Source of the DNA: Bacteroidales bacterium
Lineage (GTDB): Bacteria > Bacteroidota > Bacteroidia > Bacteroidales > WCHB1-69
Length of the DNA stretch: 39,759 bases
Reading direction: 5' to 3'
NCBI GenBank assembly: GCA_017551725.1
Contig: JAFZKY010000011.1
Coordinates: forward strand, 1 to 39,759
Position numbers and translations under genes: made by a program. Position 1 is the first letter of the stretch; each line of letters begins with the position of its first letter. Shown piece by piece: positions 1 through 7,600 of this stretch. The notes under the pieces are model-generated. The model was not told the DNA's origin and made no database searches. It saw only the letters and a program-made list of their open reading frames with translations.

Positions 1-146
1 CGCGCCCTGCGGTCCTTGATGCGGTTGCAGCGGATGCGCATGCGCTTGAGCCTGTTGCTGGTCGGGTCCAGGACGTAGTAGCAGACGTAAACTTCCTTGT
101 TGCGCATCACCTGCGCGGGTCTGTAGTCGATGAATGGTGTTGCCAT
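1..146 (-). CDS. Tyrosine-type site-specific recombinase, N-terminal fragment (cut by window edge)
   Basis: Only the first 48 codons lie in the window; the reading frame starts at the CAT at 144-146 and runs off the left edge. The protein opens with MATPFIDYRPAQVM and continues with a VYVCYYVLDP segment and an Arg/Lys-rich stretch ending RCNRIKDRR. This opening, a YYV(x)DP strand followed by basic residues, is typical of the N-terminus of Bacteroidetes integrases of mobile elements, but the catalytic R-H-R-Y domain lies outside. It points away from the Rhs cassette, with a repeat-rich intergenic region between them. The family call rests on a short N-terminal match, so it is likely but not proven. 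Confidence 0.6.
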   Translation of the reverse strand, partial: MATPFIDYRPAQVMRNKEVYVCYYVLDPTSNRLKRMRIRCNRIKDRRA

Positions 147-161
147 AGGGAAAAAGTGTTT

Positions 162-169
162 GAAAGATA
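162..169 (-). promoter_or_regulatory. Possible -7 promoter element of the recombinase gene
   Basis: Read on the minus strand the bases are TATCTTTC, one mismatch from the Bacteroidetes -7 element TAnnTTTG, about 15 nt before the start codon. No clear -33 TTG is visible, so this is a weak call. Confidence 0.3.
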
Positions 170-224
170 ATTTTATTGTATATATTGTATTGATGTAACA
201 GAGACCTGCAGAACAGCGCATTTT

Positions 225-317
225 CCCGCCGTGGCGCAGTTATGGCGCAGTCATAGCGGCGGGAATCCCGCATGGACAGGGGCGTTCCGGGGAATGTCCA
301 TGAAAAACGGTGGCGCA
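225..317. repeat. Cluster of short direct and inverted repeats between recombinase and Rhs gene
   Basis: CCCGCCG (225-231) is matched by CGGCGGG (257-263). Between these arms lie two direct copies of TGGCGCAGT (232-240 and 243-251), and a partial third copy, TGGCGCA, sits at 311-317. A separate perfect inverted repeat, CATGGACA (271-278) with TGTCCATG (295-302), follows. Such clusters next to an integrase start could be recombinase or excisionase binding sites, or part of an attachment region; this is inference from position. Confidence 0.5.
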
Positions 318-352
318 AATATGGCCATTTTTTTCCATATCGGAAAAAACAT

Positions 353-360
353 TATCTTTG
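353..360 (+). promoter_or_regulatory. -7 promoter element of the Rhs-tip gene
   Basis: TATCTTTG fits TAnnTTTG exactly and lies 18 nt before the ATG at 379, preceded by a T-rich block rather than a clear -33 TTG. It supports 379 as the start, because an upstream in-frame ATG would have to be read from before the promoter. Confidence 0.6.
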
Positions 361-378
361 CCCACCGAACAATCCGAT

Positions 379-1239
379 ATGAATCAGCGCATTACATATA
401 CCAGTTCCTCGTCTTCCCGCACCCTTGCGGAGATGTTCACCTTCTCCGCGAAAGAAAAGGACGCAGAAACCGGCCTATCTTACTTCGGCTCACGCTATTA
501 CAGCAGCGATTTAAGCATTTGGCTGAGTGTGGACCCGCAGGCAAGCAAGTACCCGTCATTGAGCCCGTATGTCTATTGCGCGGACAACCCGGTGAAGTTG
601 GTGGACCCGAATGGGGAAGAGATATCTCCTATATATGATACATATGGGAATTTTCTTGGTACAGATGATGAAGGATTAACAGGTAAGGCAATCGTAATGA
701 AAAAAGAAAATTTCAAACAGGGAATGAGTCATAAAGATGCTTTATCAAATAATCTTGGCTCAAAAGGACTTGTTGATGAAGATGCCCAAAAAAAACTATT
801 AGAACACTATACGGGATTAAAGGAGAGACCTGATTACGATGGCTATCTGACAAAAGCAGAAGCAGATGCTTGGTGGAGCGGGAAATCAGGACAGCCTCTT
901 TATGTTGATCAAAGTAAAATAGAATTACCTGGGATTACAACACAATCTTTTGTTAATGAAGGGAAAAATTACATTTACAAAAATTTTATTGTGAATTTAA
1001 GCAATACAGGTAAAGTATATGGTACTTTAAAACTAACGCTAATAGACGGAAAAACAGGTGAAGTTCATATTGGAGGTCCAAATTATATGGATAAATATGA
1101 TTTTAAGATGGATGGGAGGCCTTTTAGGGATTTTGCCACACGGGTTGGAAGGCCTGGTAGGGAAAATGACGGAAAAGACTTCTTGATTTATGGTTATGGT
1201 CATGCTACCGTTCCCGTTGAAACACTAAAAAAGAAATAG
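379..1239 (+). CDS. Stand-alone Rhs tip protein with C-terminal candidate toxin domain
   Basis: The protein has about 286 residues. Residues 20-80 are the conserved C-terminal end of the Rhs/YD-repeat core: FTFSAKEKDAETGLSYFGSRY, then IWLSVDP, YPSLSPYVYCADNP and LVDPNG. Full Rhs proteins exceed 1000 residues; the whole barrel-forming part is absent here. After the DPNG boundary comes a variable region of about 205 residues with no toxin family I recognise; its end contains MDGRPFRDFATRVGRPG and YGYGHATVPV. The base composition turns clearly A/T-rich after the core, as expected for an exchangeable cassette tip. A promoter element sits just upstream, so the truncated gene appears expressible by itself. 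The next gene starts 5 nt later and is the probable immunity gene. Alternatives are a displaced orphan tip kept as a recombination donor, or a decayed fragment. Confidence 0.75.
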   Translation: MNQRITYTSSSSSRTLAEMFTFSAKEKDAETGLSYFGSRYYSSDLSIWLSVDPQASKYPSLSPYVYCADNPVKLVDPNGEEISPIYDTYGNFLGTDDEGLTGKAIVMKKENFKQGMSHKDALSNNLGSKGLVDEDAQKKLLEHYTGLKERPDYDGYLTKAEADAWWSGKSGQPLYVDQSKIELPGITTQSFVNEGKNYIYKNFIVNLSNTGKVYGTLKLTLIDGKTGEVHIGGPNYMDKYDFKMDGRPFRDFATRVGRPGRENDGKDFLIYGYGHATVPVETLKKK

Positions 1240-1244
1240 TAATT

Positions 1245-1769
1245 ATGAAAATAAAAATTGTGATCATTGTCATATCAATGTTTTTGCTAATTTTAGGATG
1301 TATTGTAGTTGTTGAAGAATTAACATATAGTCCATTAACAGAAAATGATTTCAATAATCTTTTCCCAAATTACGACAATAGCGCGAAAAAAAAATGTGAT
1401 GTTGATTTTATAGGTTTAAGTTTACATGGTGAACTTTTTGATATATTCACATATGAACTAACTGATGTGACCATCGATAGTTGTTATCCAAGTATCACTG
1501 ATAGTTGGACTAATTTAACCGAGTCAGATGAACTTGTTATCTCAACATGGCAAAGAGTCCCTATAGATTCCTTGACCTTGATTAGATGCATAGATATATT
1601 TGATTTAGGAAACTATAGAGGCAAAAAGTGCTGTTCCTCATTCGTTTCAGAACTATCAAATGCTGATAATTTCTATAGCTATCTGTATGTTAATGAATTA
1701 GAATACTATTTTTTTCTTTTTTGCCCTAATAAGCATTATCTGTACTATGTTAGAAAAAAAGGATGGTGA
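1245..1769 (+). CDS. Putative immunity protein of the Rhs-tip cassette
   Basis: A 174-residue protein with no family I recognise. It starts with a basic and then very hydrophobic stretch, KIVIIVISMFLLILGC (about residues 4-19), which could be a signal anchor or a lipoprotein signal with Cys19; the ILGC box is only marginal. The rest is acidic and rich in aromatic residues, with a Tyr-rich C-terminus. It starts 5 nt after the Rhs-tip stop codon and shares its strong A/T richness. Position and composition fit the usual toxin-immunity order of Rhs systems; the immunity role is inferred from that alone. Membrane anchoring would suggest protection at the envelope. Confidence 0.55.
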   Translation: MKIKIVIIVISMFLLILGCIVVVEELTYSPLTENDFNNLFPNYDNSAKKKCDVDFIGLSLHGELFDIFTYELTDVTIDSCYPSITDSWTNLTESDELVISTWQRVPIDSLTLIRCIDIFDLGNYRGKKCCSSFVSELSNADNFYSYLYVNELEYYFFLFCPNKHYLYYVRKKGW

Positions 1770-1899
1770 TTTTTTGTTCAAACACTTTCTATATGTTAGA
1801 CAATAAGGATACCATTAAGGAACCATGCACACTATCCATTCATACTTCGCGGCAAGCCACTCGCATCCATTTCTGCGTTGTCGCGGTATTAAAGTAATC

Positions 1900-1932
1900 A
1901 AAACCGCAGTCAATCAGCGCGACTGCGGTTTT
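1900..1932. terminator. Strong bidirectional hairpin terminator
   Basis: A perfect 12-bp stem, AAAACCGCAGTC (1900-1911) with GACTGCGGTTTT (1921-1932), encloses a 9-nt loop. The T-rich outer end on each strand allows it to act in both directions. It lies about 130 nt after the putative immunity gene. Confidence 0.8.
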
Positions 1933-1992
1933 CTTATGCCGTCCCATCTTGTGACGGATGTTTGAGCCACCTTTTCCAAAAAATTTGCGTTT

Positions 1993-2184
1993 ATGGAAAA
2001 GTCAAGCACCCGCAGGGTAACCATCTACATCAACGGCACGGAGGTGGGAGACTCTCTGTTGTTTCCCCTCTTCGCCCACTCATGCCATTCCGCGGCATGC
2101 ACGTTCACGTCACTTTTGCACGCGCAGCCTGTACCGGCCCATATACCAGTAATCAGGGGACAGGGGCCAGTAGTCAGTGAATAG
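1993..2184 (+). pseudogene. Short open frame resembling a phage tape-measure N-terminus
   Basis: A 63-codon frame whose first part, STRRVTIYINGTEV, resembles the opening of tail tape-measure proteins of Bacteroidetes phages and prophages. After about 20 residues the resemblance stops and the sequence becomes low-information, which fits a decayed fragment joined to unrelated DNA. The match is short and made from memory, so confidence is low. It is the only coding-like signal in 1770-2310, a 541-bp stretch that otherwise holds two terminators and a short direct repeat. Confidence 0.22.
2146..2177. repeat. Short imperfect direct repeat
   Basis: CCAGTAATCAG (2146-2156) recurs as CCAGTAGTCAG (2167-2177), separated by 10 G-rich bases. 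Simple slippage-type repeats of this kind are common between genes in this phylum; no function is apparent. Confidence 0.5.
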
Positions 2185-2246
2185 AAGGTTCATTGTCAAA
2201 GTTCATCGTTCCTTAACTCTAAAGTGCGTTTGACTTCCTCAACAGG

Positions 2247-2282
2247 AAAAAAATAGCCGTTCAGGTAATCCCCGAACGGCTA
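2247..2282 (-). terminator. Terminator of the alpha-glucan operon
   Basis: TAGCCGTTC and GAACGGCTA pair with two further G-C pairs beyond one mismatch, leaving a 5-nt loop (2254-2282). Read on the minus strand the stem is followed by a run of seven T (the A-run at 2247-2253). It lies 28 nt beyond the stop of the GH57 gene and ends the operon. Confidence 0.85.
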
Positions 2283-2310
2283 CATGTTATTATTCAGAAT
2301 AAGGGAATTT

Positions 2311-3498
2311 CTATTGCTCCAATTGCAGTTTTACGTCGTTCAGCACATTCATGTAGTTGATGAATGCCTGGTAGGGGGAGGAATAGACCTCGAAGTTGCG
2401 TTTTACGAAACGGTGCCCGAACCATTTGGAACTCATGAAGTTGAAGTGGTCGGCGGCTTGCAGGCGCAGCCAGCTGAGCTTGGCCTGCGGGTTGGTGGAC
2501 TGCTCGTAGAGTTTCTCCAGCTTGAACAGTTGGCTGAATGCCTCCTGCTGGAGCTCGTTGCCGATCCATTCGTGCGTGTCTTTCTCTTCGCCGGAGCAGG
2601 AGATGGGCCACGGCGCGTGCATGGTGGAGGTGGTCACATCCATGTCCAGAACATCTTTGGGTGTGATGAAGCTGTAGTTCTCGTTGGCCACTAGCCGGTC
2701 CACGAGGTTGCGGAAGAAGTCGAAGATGCCCGTGTCGGCCGTATAGTGCTCGCCGATGGTTTCATAATCCCAGAACAGGTTGATGAAGGGCGCTTCGCTG
2801 CCGAAATTGCTGTTGTTGAGGAATCGCATGTATTTGTCAGCGGTCAGCGGGTACTGGTCCCAACTGGAGTCGTTGAAGCGCAGCGTGATGTCGTCGCACA
2901 GCTTGTAGGTGCGGAGCAGGAGGCGCACATCCGTCTGGTAAGGGTTGCAGTACAGATAGGTGGGACTCTTCCAGCCGAGGATGTGGCGTGCGCCTTCCGT
3001 AAGGATGACGCGGTAGCCGGCGTCGCCCAGCCATTCGCCGATCTCGTCCGAATAGATGATTTCCGTGTTGCAGAAACTCACGGGTTTCACGCCGAAGGTC
3101 TCCTGCAGGAGGTTCTCCTGCAGATGCACTTGCTCCATGAAGGCGTTTTTGCCGAACAGGGAGGCGATGCTGTGGGTGAAGGTGGATCCGGTGATTTCCA
3201 CACAGCCTGTCGCGACGAGTTCTTTGATACTCTCAATCACTTCGGGACAATAGTTCTTGAATAGCTCGATGGAACTGCCGGAGATGCTGAAGCTGAGCTT
3301 GAACGTGTCAGGATATTTCTTGATGAGTTCCAGCATCATCTTGTTGGCCGGAAGATAGCATCGTTCCGCCAGACGTTTGGCCAGATAATGGTTCTGATAG
3401 TCATCGAAATAATCGTGGTTTTGATTGATGTCAAAAAAACGATAGGTGCGCAACCGGTAGGGCTGGCTGATCTGGAAATGGAAACATATTCTATTCAT
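2311..3498 (-). CDS. Glycoside hydrolase family 57 protein (alpha-amylase or glucanotransferase type)
   Basis: A 395-residue cytoplasmic enzyme (no signal peptide) of the GH57 barrel fold. Family landmarks are in order: an N-terminal QP at about 12-13 (HQP in many members, here SQP), GSTFTHS (104-110), the nucleophile region CNTEIIYSDE with Glu146, and the acid/base region FWDYETIGEH with Asp244. GH57 enzymes act on alpha-1,4 (some alpha-1,6) glucans. Its ATG overlaps the end of the upstream GT4 gene by 8 nt, so the two are translationally coupled. It is the last gene of a three-gene operon with a GT4 transferase and a debranching enzyme, which points to intracellular glycogen-type polymer turnover. 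Whether it hydrolyses, transfers or branches cannot be told from the sequence. Confidence 0.85.
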   Translation of the reverse strand: MNRICFHFQISQPYRLRTYRFFDINQNHDYFDDYQNHYLAKRLAERCYLPANKMMLELIKKYPDTFKLSFSISGSSIELFKNYCPEVIESIKELVATGCVEITGSTFTHSIASLFGKNAFMEQVHLQENLLQETFGVKPVSFCNTEIIYSDEIGEWLGDAGYRVILTEGARHILGWKSPTYLYCNPYQTDVRLLLRTYKLCDDITLRFNDSSWDQYPLTADKYMRFLNNSNFGSEAPFINLFWDYETIGEHYTADTGIFDFFRNLVDRLVANENYSFITPKDVLDMDVTTSTMHAPWPISCSGEEKDTHEWIGNELQQEAFSQLFKLEKLYEQSTNPQAKLSWLRLQAADHFNFMSSKWFGHRFVKRNFEVYSSPYQAFINYMNVLNDVKLQLEQ

Positions 3499-4777
3499 GA
3501 CGCAGTGTTTTTTCGTAAATGACTTTGAGTTTTTGGGCTACATACTCCCATTTGAGGTTGTTGACCTCTTCTTCGCCCTTGTCGGCAAAGAGCTTCGACA
3601 GGGCCGGGTAGTGCAGGAGGCCGTAGATGGCATCGGCGGTGGCATCCACGTCCCAGAAATCGACCTTGATGGCGTGCTGCAGCACTTCGGCCACGCCCGA
3701 CTGCTTGGAGATGACCACAGGCACCTTGGCGCGCATGGCCTCCAACGGCGAGATGCCGAAAGGCTCCGAGATGGAGGGCATGACATACACGTCGCTCATG
3801 CCGAACATCTTGTCAATGTCGGCACCACGGAGGAATCCCGTGAAGTGGAAGCGGTCGGAGATGCCCAGCTCGGCCACGCGGCTGATGATGTGCTGCATCA
3901 TGTCGCCGTCGCCGGCCAGCACGAAACGCACGTTGGGATCCTTGTCCAGCACCCGCTTGGCCGTCTCCACGAAGTAGTCCGGGCCTTTCTGGAAGGTGAC
4001 ACGCCCTAAGAAAGTGACGATTTTCTCCTTCACGAATTTCTCGCGCTCGACCTTCTTGTCGGAGGGTACCACGGCATTGTGCAGGGTGAACACCTTCCGG
4101 GCATCGATGCCGTATTTATCGATGACGATGTTGCGGGTGAGGTCGCTGACGGCACATACTGCGTCGGCTGCCGACATACCCTCTTTCTCCATGCCATAGA
4201 CGATGTCGTTGCGGTTGTGCTCGCCGGAACGGTCGTACTCGGTGGCGTGGATGTGTACTACCAGTGGCTTGCCGCTGATGCGCTTGGCGGCGATGCCCGC
4301 GCGGTAGGTCAGCCAGTCGTGCGCGTGGATGAGGTCGAACTCCTCCTGTTTGGCAATCTCAGCGGCCACCTCGGCGTAGCGGTTCACCTCTTCCATCAGA
4401 TTCTGGCCGTACTTGCCGGAAAACAAATATTTGCGCTTCTCGCCGGACACCTCTTCGTGTATCAGGCCGCTCTCCAGTTGGTTGATGACGTTGTAATAGT
4501 CGTCCAGCCCCACGTAGGGCACCAGCTTTGAGTTGACCTGTATGAATGAGGTTTCGCCGGCTTCGGTATAGAAAGAGGAGTAGCGGGTATCCACCTCCAC
4601 ATCGCTGGCGTTCACGATCCTGGCGAAAGTCTGGTCCTCGTCGCCCGATGCTCTCGGCATCACGAAGGTGACATCCACACCGTTCAGCGCCAGGCCTTTT
4701 GTGAGGCCGTAGCAAGCGGTTCCAAGTCCTCCGGAAATATGCGGTGGAAACTCCCACCCGAACATTAATACTCTCAT
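3491..4777 (-). CDS. GT4-family glycosyltransferase (probable glycogen/alpha-glucan synthase)
   Basis: A 428-residue GT-B fold enzyme. The N-terminus has MFGWEFPPHISGGLGT with the donor-loop GGLG at 16-19, and DLIHAHDWLTY at 148-158. The C-terminal half has FLGRVTFQKG (Arg259, Lys264 nucleotide-sugar contacts) and the EX7E motif of retaining transferases, SEPFGISPLEA (Glu338, Glu346). Relatives in Bacteroides sit in the same gene order and are annotated as glycogen synthases, although they are nearer GT4 than classical GT5 GlgA. It most likely elongates an alpha-glucan in the cytoplasm. It starts 43 bp after the debranching enzyme stop and overlaps the GH57 start by 8 nt. Substrate (ADP- or UDP-glucose) is not decided by the sequence. 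Confidence 0.8.
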   Translation of the reverse strand: MRVLMFGWEFPPHISGGLGTACYGLTKGLALNGVDVTFVMPRASGDEDQTFARIVNASDVEVDTRYSSFYTEAGETSFIQVNSKLVPYVGLDDYYNVINQLESGLIHEEVSGEKRKYLFSGKYGQNLMEEVNRYAEVAAEIAKQEEFDLIHAHDWLTYRAGIAAKRISGKPLVVHIHATEYDRSGEHNRNDIVYGMEKEGMSAADAVCAVSDLTRNIVIDKYGIDARKVFTLHNAVVPSDKKVEREKFVKEKIVTFLGRVTFQKGPDYFVETAKRVLDKDPNVRFVLAGDGDMMQHIISRVAELGISDRFHFTGFLRGADIDKMFGMSDVYVMPSISEPFGISPLEAMRAKVPVVISKQSGVAEVLQHAIKVDFWDVDATADAIYGLLHYPALSKLFADKGEEEVNNLKWEYVAQKLKVIYEKTLRHE

Positions 4778-4820
4778 GAATTATATTGTTTTATCAGTTT
4801 CAAAAATAACACAATCGTCT

Positions 4821-6761
4821 CTATTTGTAGTGCTCGATTCTCCATTTAAGATAGAGGAGGGCGGCCACGCTCCAGGCCTGCGAGATGCAGCCGTTGGGTT
4901 TGTATGGAGGGTCGCCGTCCGCAATCTCGGCAATGGTGGAAACCCCGTAGGATTTCATGCAGCTGTCGAATTTGTACAGAATCTTCTGCAACACAGGGAT
5001 GGCGGCGTTTTGATACACGGCCAGCATCCCGTCGGTGAACGGGAATAGCAGCCAGGGCCAGCAGGTGCCCTGATGGTACGCCGCGTCGCGCTCGGCCTGG
5101 TTGCCGGCGTAATGGCCCTTGTATTCGGGGTCGTTGGGCGACAGCGTGCGGATGCCCTTCTCGGTCAGCAGCTCCTCGCAGGTGCGCTTCAGGATCAGCT
5201 GGCGGATCTTCTCGCTGATGGGCGTGTAGGGCAGGGAAGTGGCAATCATCATGTTGGGACGCACCTGGAAGTTTTTGTAGTCGCCGTCCACATAGTCGGC
5301 GAGGTAGCCGATCTCCTTCGACCAGAAGGTCTCCTTGAAAACATCCGGGAAATGGGCCGCAATCGGTTCCCATTCGTTCACAAACTCCTTGTCCTTGCAG
5401 TATTTGGCCAGGTCGAGGCAGAACTTGAGGGCATTGTACCAGAGGGCGTTGATTTCCACCTGGCAGCCGGTGCGCGGCGTGACGGGCTTGCCGTCGATGA
5501 CGGCGTCCATCCACGTGAGGGCCAGTCCGGGACCGCCGGCATAGATCAGCCCGTTGTCCAGCATACGGATGTTGTTCAGCGTGCCCTTGCGGTAGGCGTT
5601 CAGGATATCCTTCAGCGTCTGGCCGTATTCCTTCCAGATGAGGCGTTTCTTGCGGATGCACTCGGCGTAGAGCTGCAGGGTGCGGATGAACCACAGCGGG
5701 GCATCTACTGAGTTGTAGGCGGCGCCGCTACCTTCCCCGATGTTGGGGAACAGCCCGTCGCGCATTTCCTTCACCATGTCGTCCATGATCTCCTTGCAGA
5801 GGTCGTTCTTGCCCAAGGCTAAGGTGAGGCCGGGCAGGGCGATGAATGTGTCGCGTCCCCAGCGCCCGAACCACGGGTAACCGGCTATAATTTCCGTCTT
5901 GCCGTTGCGCTTGACGATGAACTGCTCCGCCGCATTCCGCAGACAGTTGAAGAAGGAGGATCGCGGGGTGTGCTGCTTGGCTTCCACCTCGAACAGTCCG
6001 GCAATGTCGGCGGGATGGATAGGCTCGGTGCCGATGGTGATGTACAGTTCCTTGTTGCGCACCAGGGCCGTGATGAGGCCCGGAGCCATCAGGTCTTCGT
6101 GTCCCTCGTAGCCTCGGTTGAGCTCCTCGGCGTATTCCACGTTGTTGAACCAGACGGGATTGTGCAGGTAGGAAATCTCTTCCGAACACTGGAGATATAC
6201 CGGCGTGTAGTTGTCGTACAGGCAGTAGCCCACGCCATTCTCCACAGAACGGAAAGAGGTGTTGGCATTGGGGTTCGCGTGCGTGAGCGCGTGGATGTTG
6301 CGGAAAGCCAGCATCGGCTGGAACTGGATGGAGGCCGACTCGTAGTCGTCCAGGATGGTGTATTTAATGATCAGACGGTCGCTGTTGTTCAGGAACAGAA
6401 TCTCTTTGGTGAAGTTGAACTTGCCCACGCGGTAGTAGCATGTGGGCACGTTGTCGGCCGTGAAGCGTTGCAGGTACTTGTTCCCCTTGGGCTCGATGGC
6501 ACCGCCCTTGTACTGATGGACGCTCAGGTGGAAGTCCATGTTGTTGACGATGATGGTCTCGTTCAGGTTGGAGACCAGGACGTGCCGTTCGTGGCCGATT
6601 TTGTCCTGCGGCACGATGAACAGCCCGTGGTATTTGCGGGTGTTCAGCCCCGCCAGCGTGGTGGTGGCGAAGGAACCCGTACGGCTGCATCGCAGGATCT
6701 CGCGAGTCTTGGAATAGTTGAGATTTACGAGGTCTGATTTTTCAAATTCTATGTAACTCAT
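4821..6761 (-). CDS. Glycogen debranching enzyme (amylo-alpha-1,6-glucosidase type)
   Basis: A 646-residue protein with an N-terminal GDE-type beta domain (about 20-240) and a C-terminal (alpha/alpha)6 catalytic domain. The hallmark YPWFGRWGRDTFIALPGL lies at about 295-312 with the family's conserved Asp; SVDAPLWFI (351-359) and YHQGTCWPW (about 590) are further active-site segments. The family removes alpha-1,6 branch stubs from glycogen. No signal peptide is present, so it acts in the cytoplasm. It is the first gene of the operon with the GT4 and GH57 genes, behind a promoter element at 6819-6826. Length and domain order are normal for the bacterial/archaeal-type enzyme. Confidence 0.9.
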   Translation of the reverse strand: MSYIEFEKSDLVNLNYSKTREILRCSRTGSFATTTLAGLNTRKYHGLFIVPQDKIGHERHVLVSNLNETIIVNNMDFHLSVHQYKGGAIEPKGNKYLQRFTADNVPTCYYRVGKFNFTKEILFLNNSDRLIIKYTILDDYESASIQFQPMLAFRNIHALTHANPNANTSFRSVENGVGYCLYDNYTPVYLQCSEEISYLHNPVWFNNVEYAEELNRGYEGHEDLMAPGLITALVRNKELYITIGTEPIHPADIAGLFEVEAKQHTPRSSFFNCLRNAAEQFIVKRNGKTEIIAGYPWFGRWGRDTFIALPGLTLALGKNDLCKEIMDDMVKEMRDGLFPNIGEGSGAAYNSVDAPLWFIRTLQLYAECIRKKRLIWKEYGQTLKDILNAYRKGTLNNIRMLDNGLIYAGGPGLALTWMDAVIDGKPVTPRTGCQVEINALWYNALKFCLDLAKYCKDKEFVNEWEPIAAHFPDVFKETFWSKEIGYLADYVDGDYKNFQVRPNMMIATSLPYTPISEKIRQLILKRTCEELLTEKGIRTLSPNDPEYKGHYAGNQAERDAAYHQGTCWPWLLFPFTDGMLAVYQNAAIPVLQKILYKFDSCMKSYGVSTIAEIADGDPPYKPNGCISQAWSVAALLYLKWRIEHYK

Positions 6762-6818
6762 TGTATATAAAATTGATATATATAATAATCCAAATTATTG
6801 ATAATAATTTACGAACGG

Positions 6819-6826
6819 CAAAAATA
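6819..6826 (-). promoter_or_regulatory. -7 promoter element of the alpha-glucan operon
   Basis: TATTTTTG on the minus strand matches TAnnTTTG. It is about 58 nt before the debranching enzyme ATG, followed by a very A/T-rich leader. No convincing -33 TTG is seen. Confidence 0.6.
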
Positions 6827-6879
6827 CGAAAATAAATTTTATTAAACGGTGTTTGTTAACAAGTTTCTCAAATACCGTT

Positions 6880-6965
6880 GGCTCTTGGATGCAGGGAATT
6901 GGAATTTGGCCGTTTGACAGGTCAACTTCTATATCATTGCCTCTATTTAAATGCCCCCAAGAGCC
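6880..6965. repeat. Spaced inverted repeat in the mntP/glucan-operon intergenic region
   Basis: GGCTCTTGG (6880-6888) is matched exactly by CCAAGAGCC (6957-6965), and the match continues after two mismatched bases with GCA/TGC. A small palindrome TTGACAGGTCAA lies between the arms. It sits upstream of the glucan-operon promoter and could be a regulator site, an mRNA 3' hairpin of mntP, or a miniature element; no T-run follows it. Confidence 0.4.
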
Positions 6966-6978
6966 CTTCAAATCACCT

Positions 6979-7029
6979 ATTAACTATTAATTATTAATTA
7001 TTAATTGTTAATTGTTAATTGTTAATTGT
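6979..7029. repeat. Tandem 7-bp repeats (ATTAATT/GTTAATT units)
   Basis: At least six consecutive 7-bp units, first ending in TATTAAT and then in TGTTAAT, lie directly after the mntP stop. Similar A/T heptamers occur at 28159-28195. They are common simple repeats between genes in Bacteroidetes; no function is evident. Confidence 0.7.
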
Positions 7030-7030
7030 C

Positions 7031-7594
7031 CTAAAACACCCCGTGCTCAAGCAACGTCTTCACGCCCAGCCCGATCAACACGAGTCCGGCCACTGCGGAG
7101 GCCCATTTTTCGGGAACGGGAATGTGCTGCTTCCCGAGGGTGATGCCGATCAGGGAGACGATGAACGTGACGACGAAGATGATGAGGACGGTCAGGAGGA
7201 TGCGGGCCACGCTGGCGTTCATCCCAAAGCCGATGCCCACCACAAAGGCATCGATGCTGGTGGCCACAGCCAACGTGCAGATCACCCAATAGCGGGAGAT
7301 ATCCAGCACTTTCTGGTCGTCGCCGCTGCGGAAGCCGTCAATAATCATCTTGATGCCCACCGCCGCCAGAAGCGCGAAGGCTATCCAGTGGTCAACCGAT
7401 TCGATGGCCGACAGGAATGCGTTGCCAATCAGTGCGCCGATCAACGGAAATCCGCCCTGGAACAGCGCGAAGGTGCCGGCCAGCAGCAAACCGCGGGAGT
7501 AACTCATCTTGCTCTTCATCGCACACGTGGTGGAAACTACCAACGAGTCCACGCAGAGGGCCAGGGCCAGCAGAAAGGATTCTAACAGTGTCAT
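7031..7594 (-). CDS. mntP: Manganese efflux pump MntP
   Basis: A 187-residue integral membrane protein with about six hydrophobic segments and the two inverted halves of the family. The first half carries ALALCVDSLVVS with the buried Asp16; the second carries TSIDAFVVGIGFGMN, the equivalent Asp motif. MntP exports Mn2+ across the inner membrane and protects against manganese excess. It begins 6 nt after the stop of the terC-type gene, so the two form an operon. The leader of that operon contains what reads as a yybP-ykoY manganese riboswitch, which independently supports the substrate. Length is normal for the family (about 185-190). Confidence 0.92.
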   Translation of the reverse strand: MTLLESFLLALALCVDSLVVSTTCAMKSKMSYSRGLLLAGTFALFQGGFPLIGALIGNAFLSAIESVDHWIAFALLAAVGIKMIIDGFRSGDDQKVLDISRYWVICTLAVATSIDAFVVGIGFGMNASVARILLTVLIIFVVTFIVSLIGITLGKQHIPVPEKWASAVAGLVLIGLGVKTLLEHGVF

Positions 7595-7600
7595 AGTCGA

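Noticed and set aside
6979-7029. Tandem repeats that might be a small CRISPR array
   Set aside because: Units are 7 bp without spacers and there are no cas genes; it is a simple sequence repeat.
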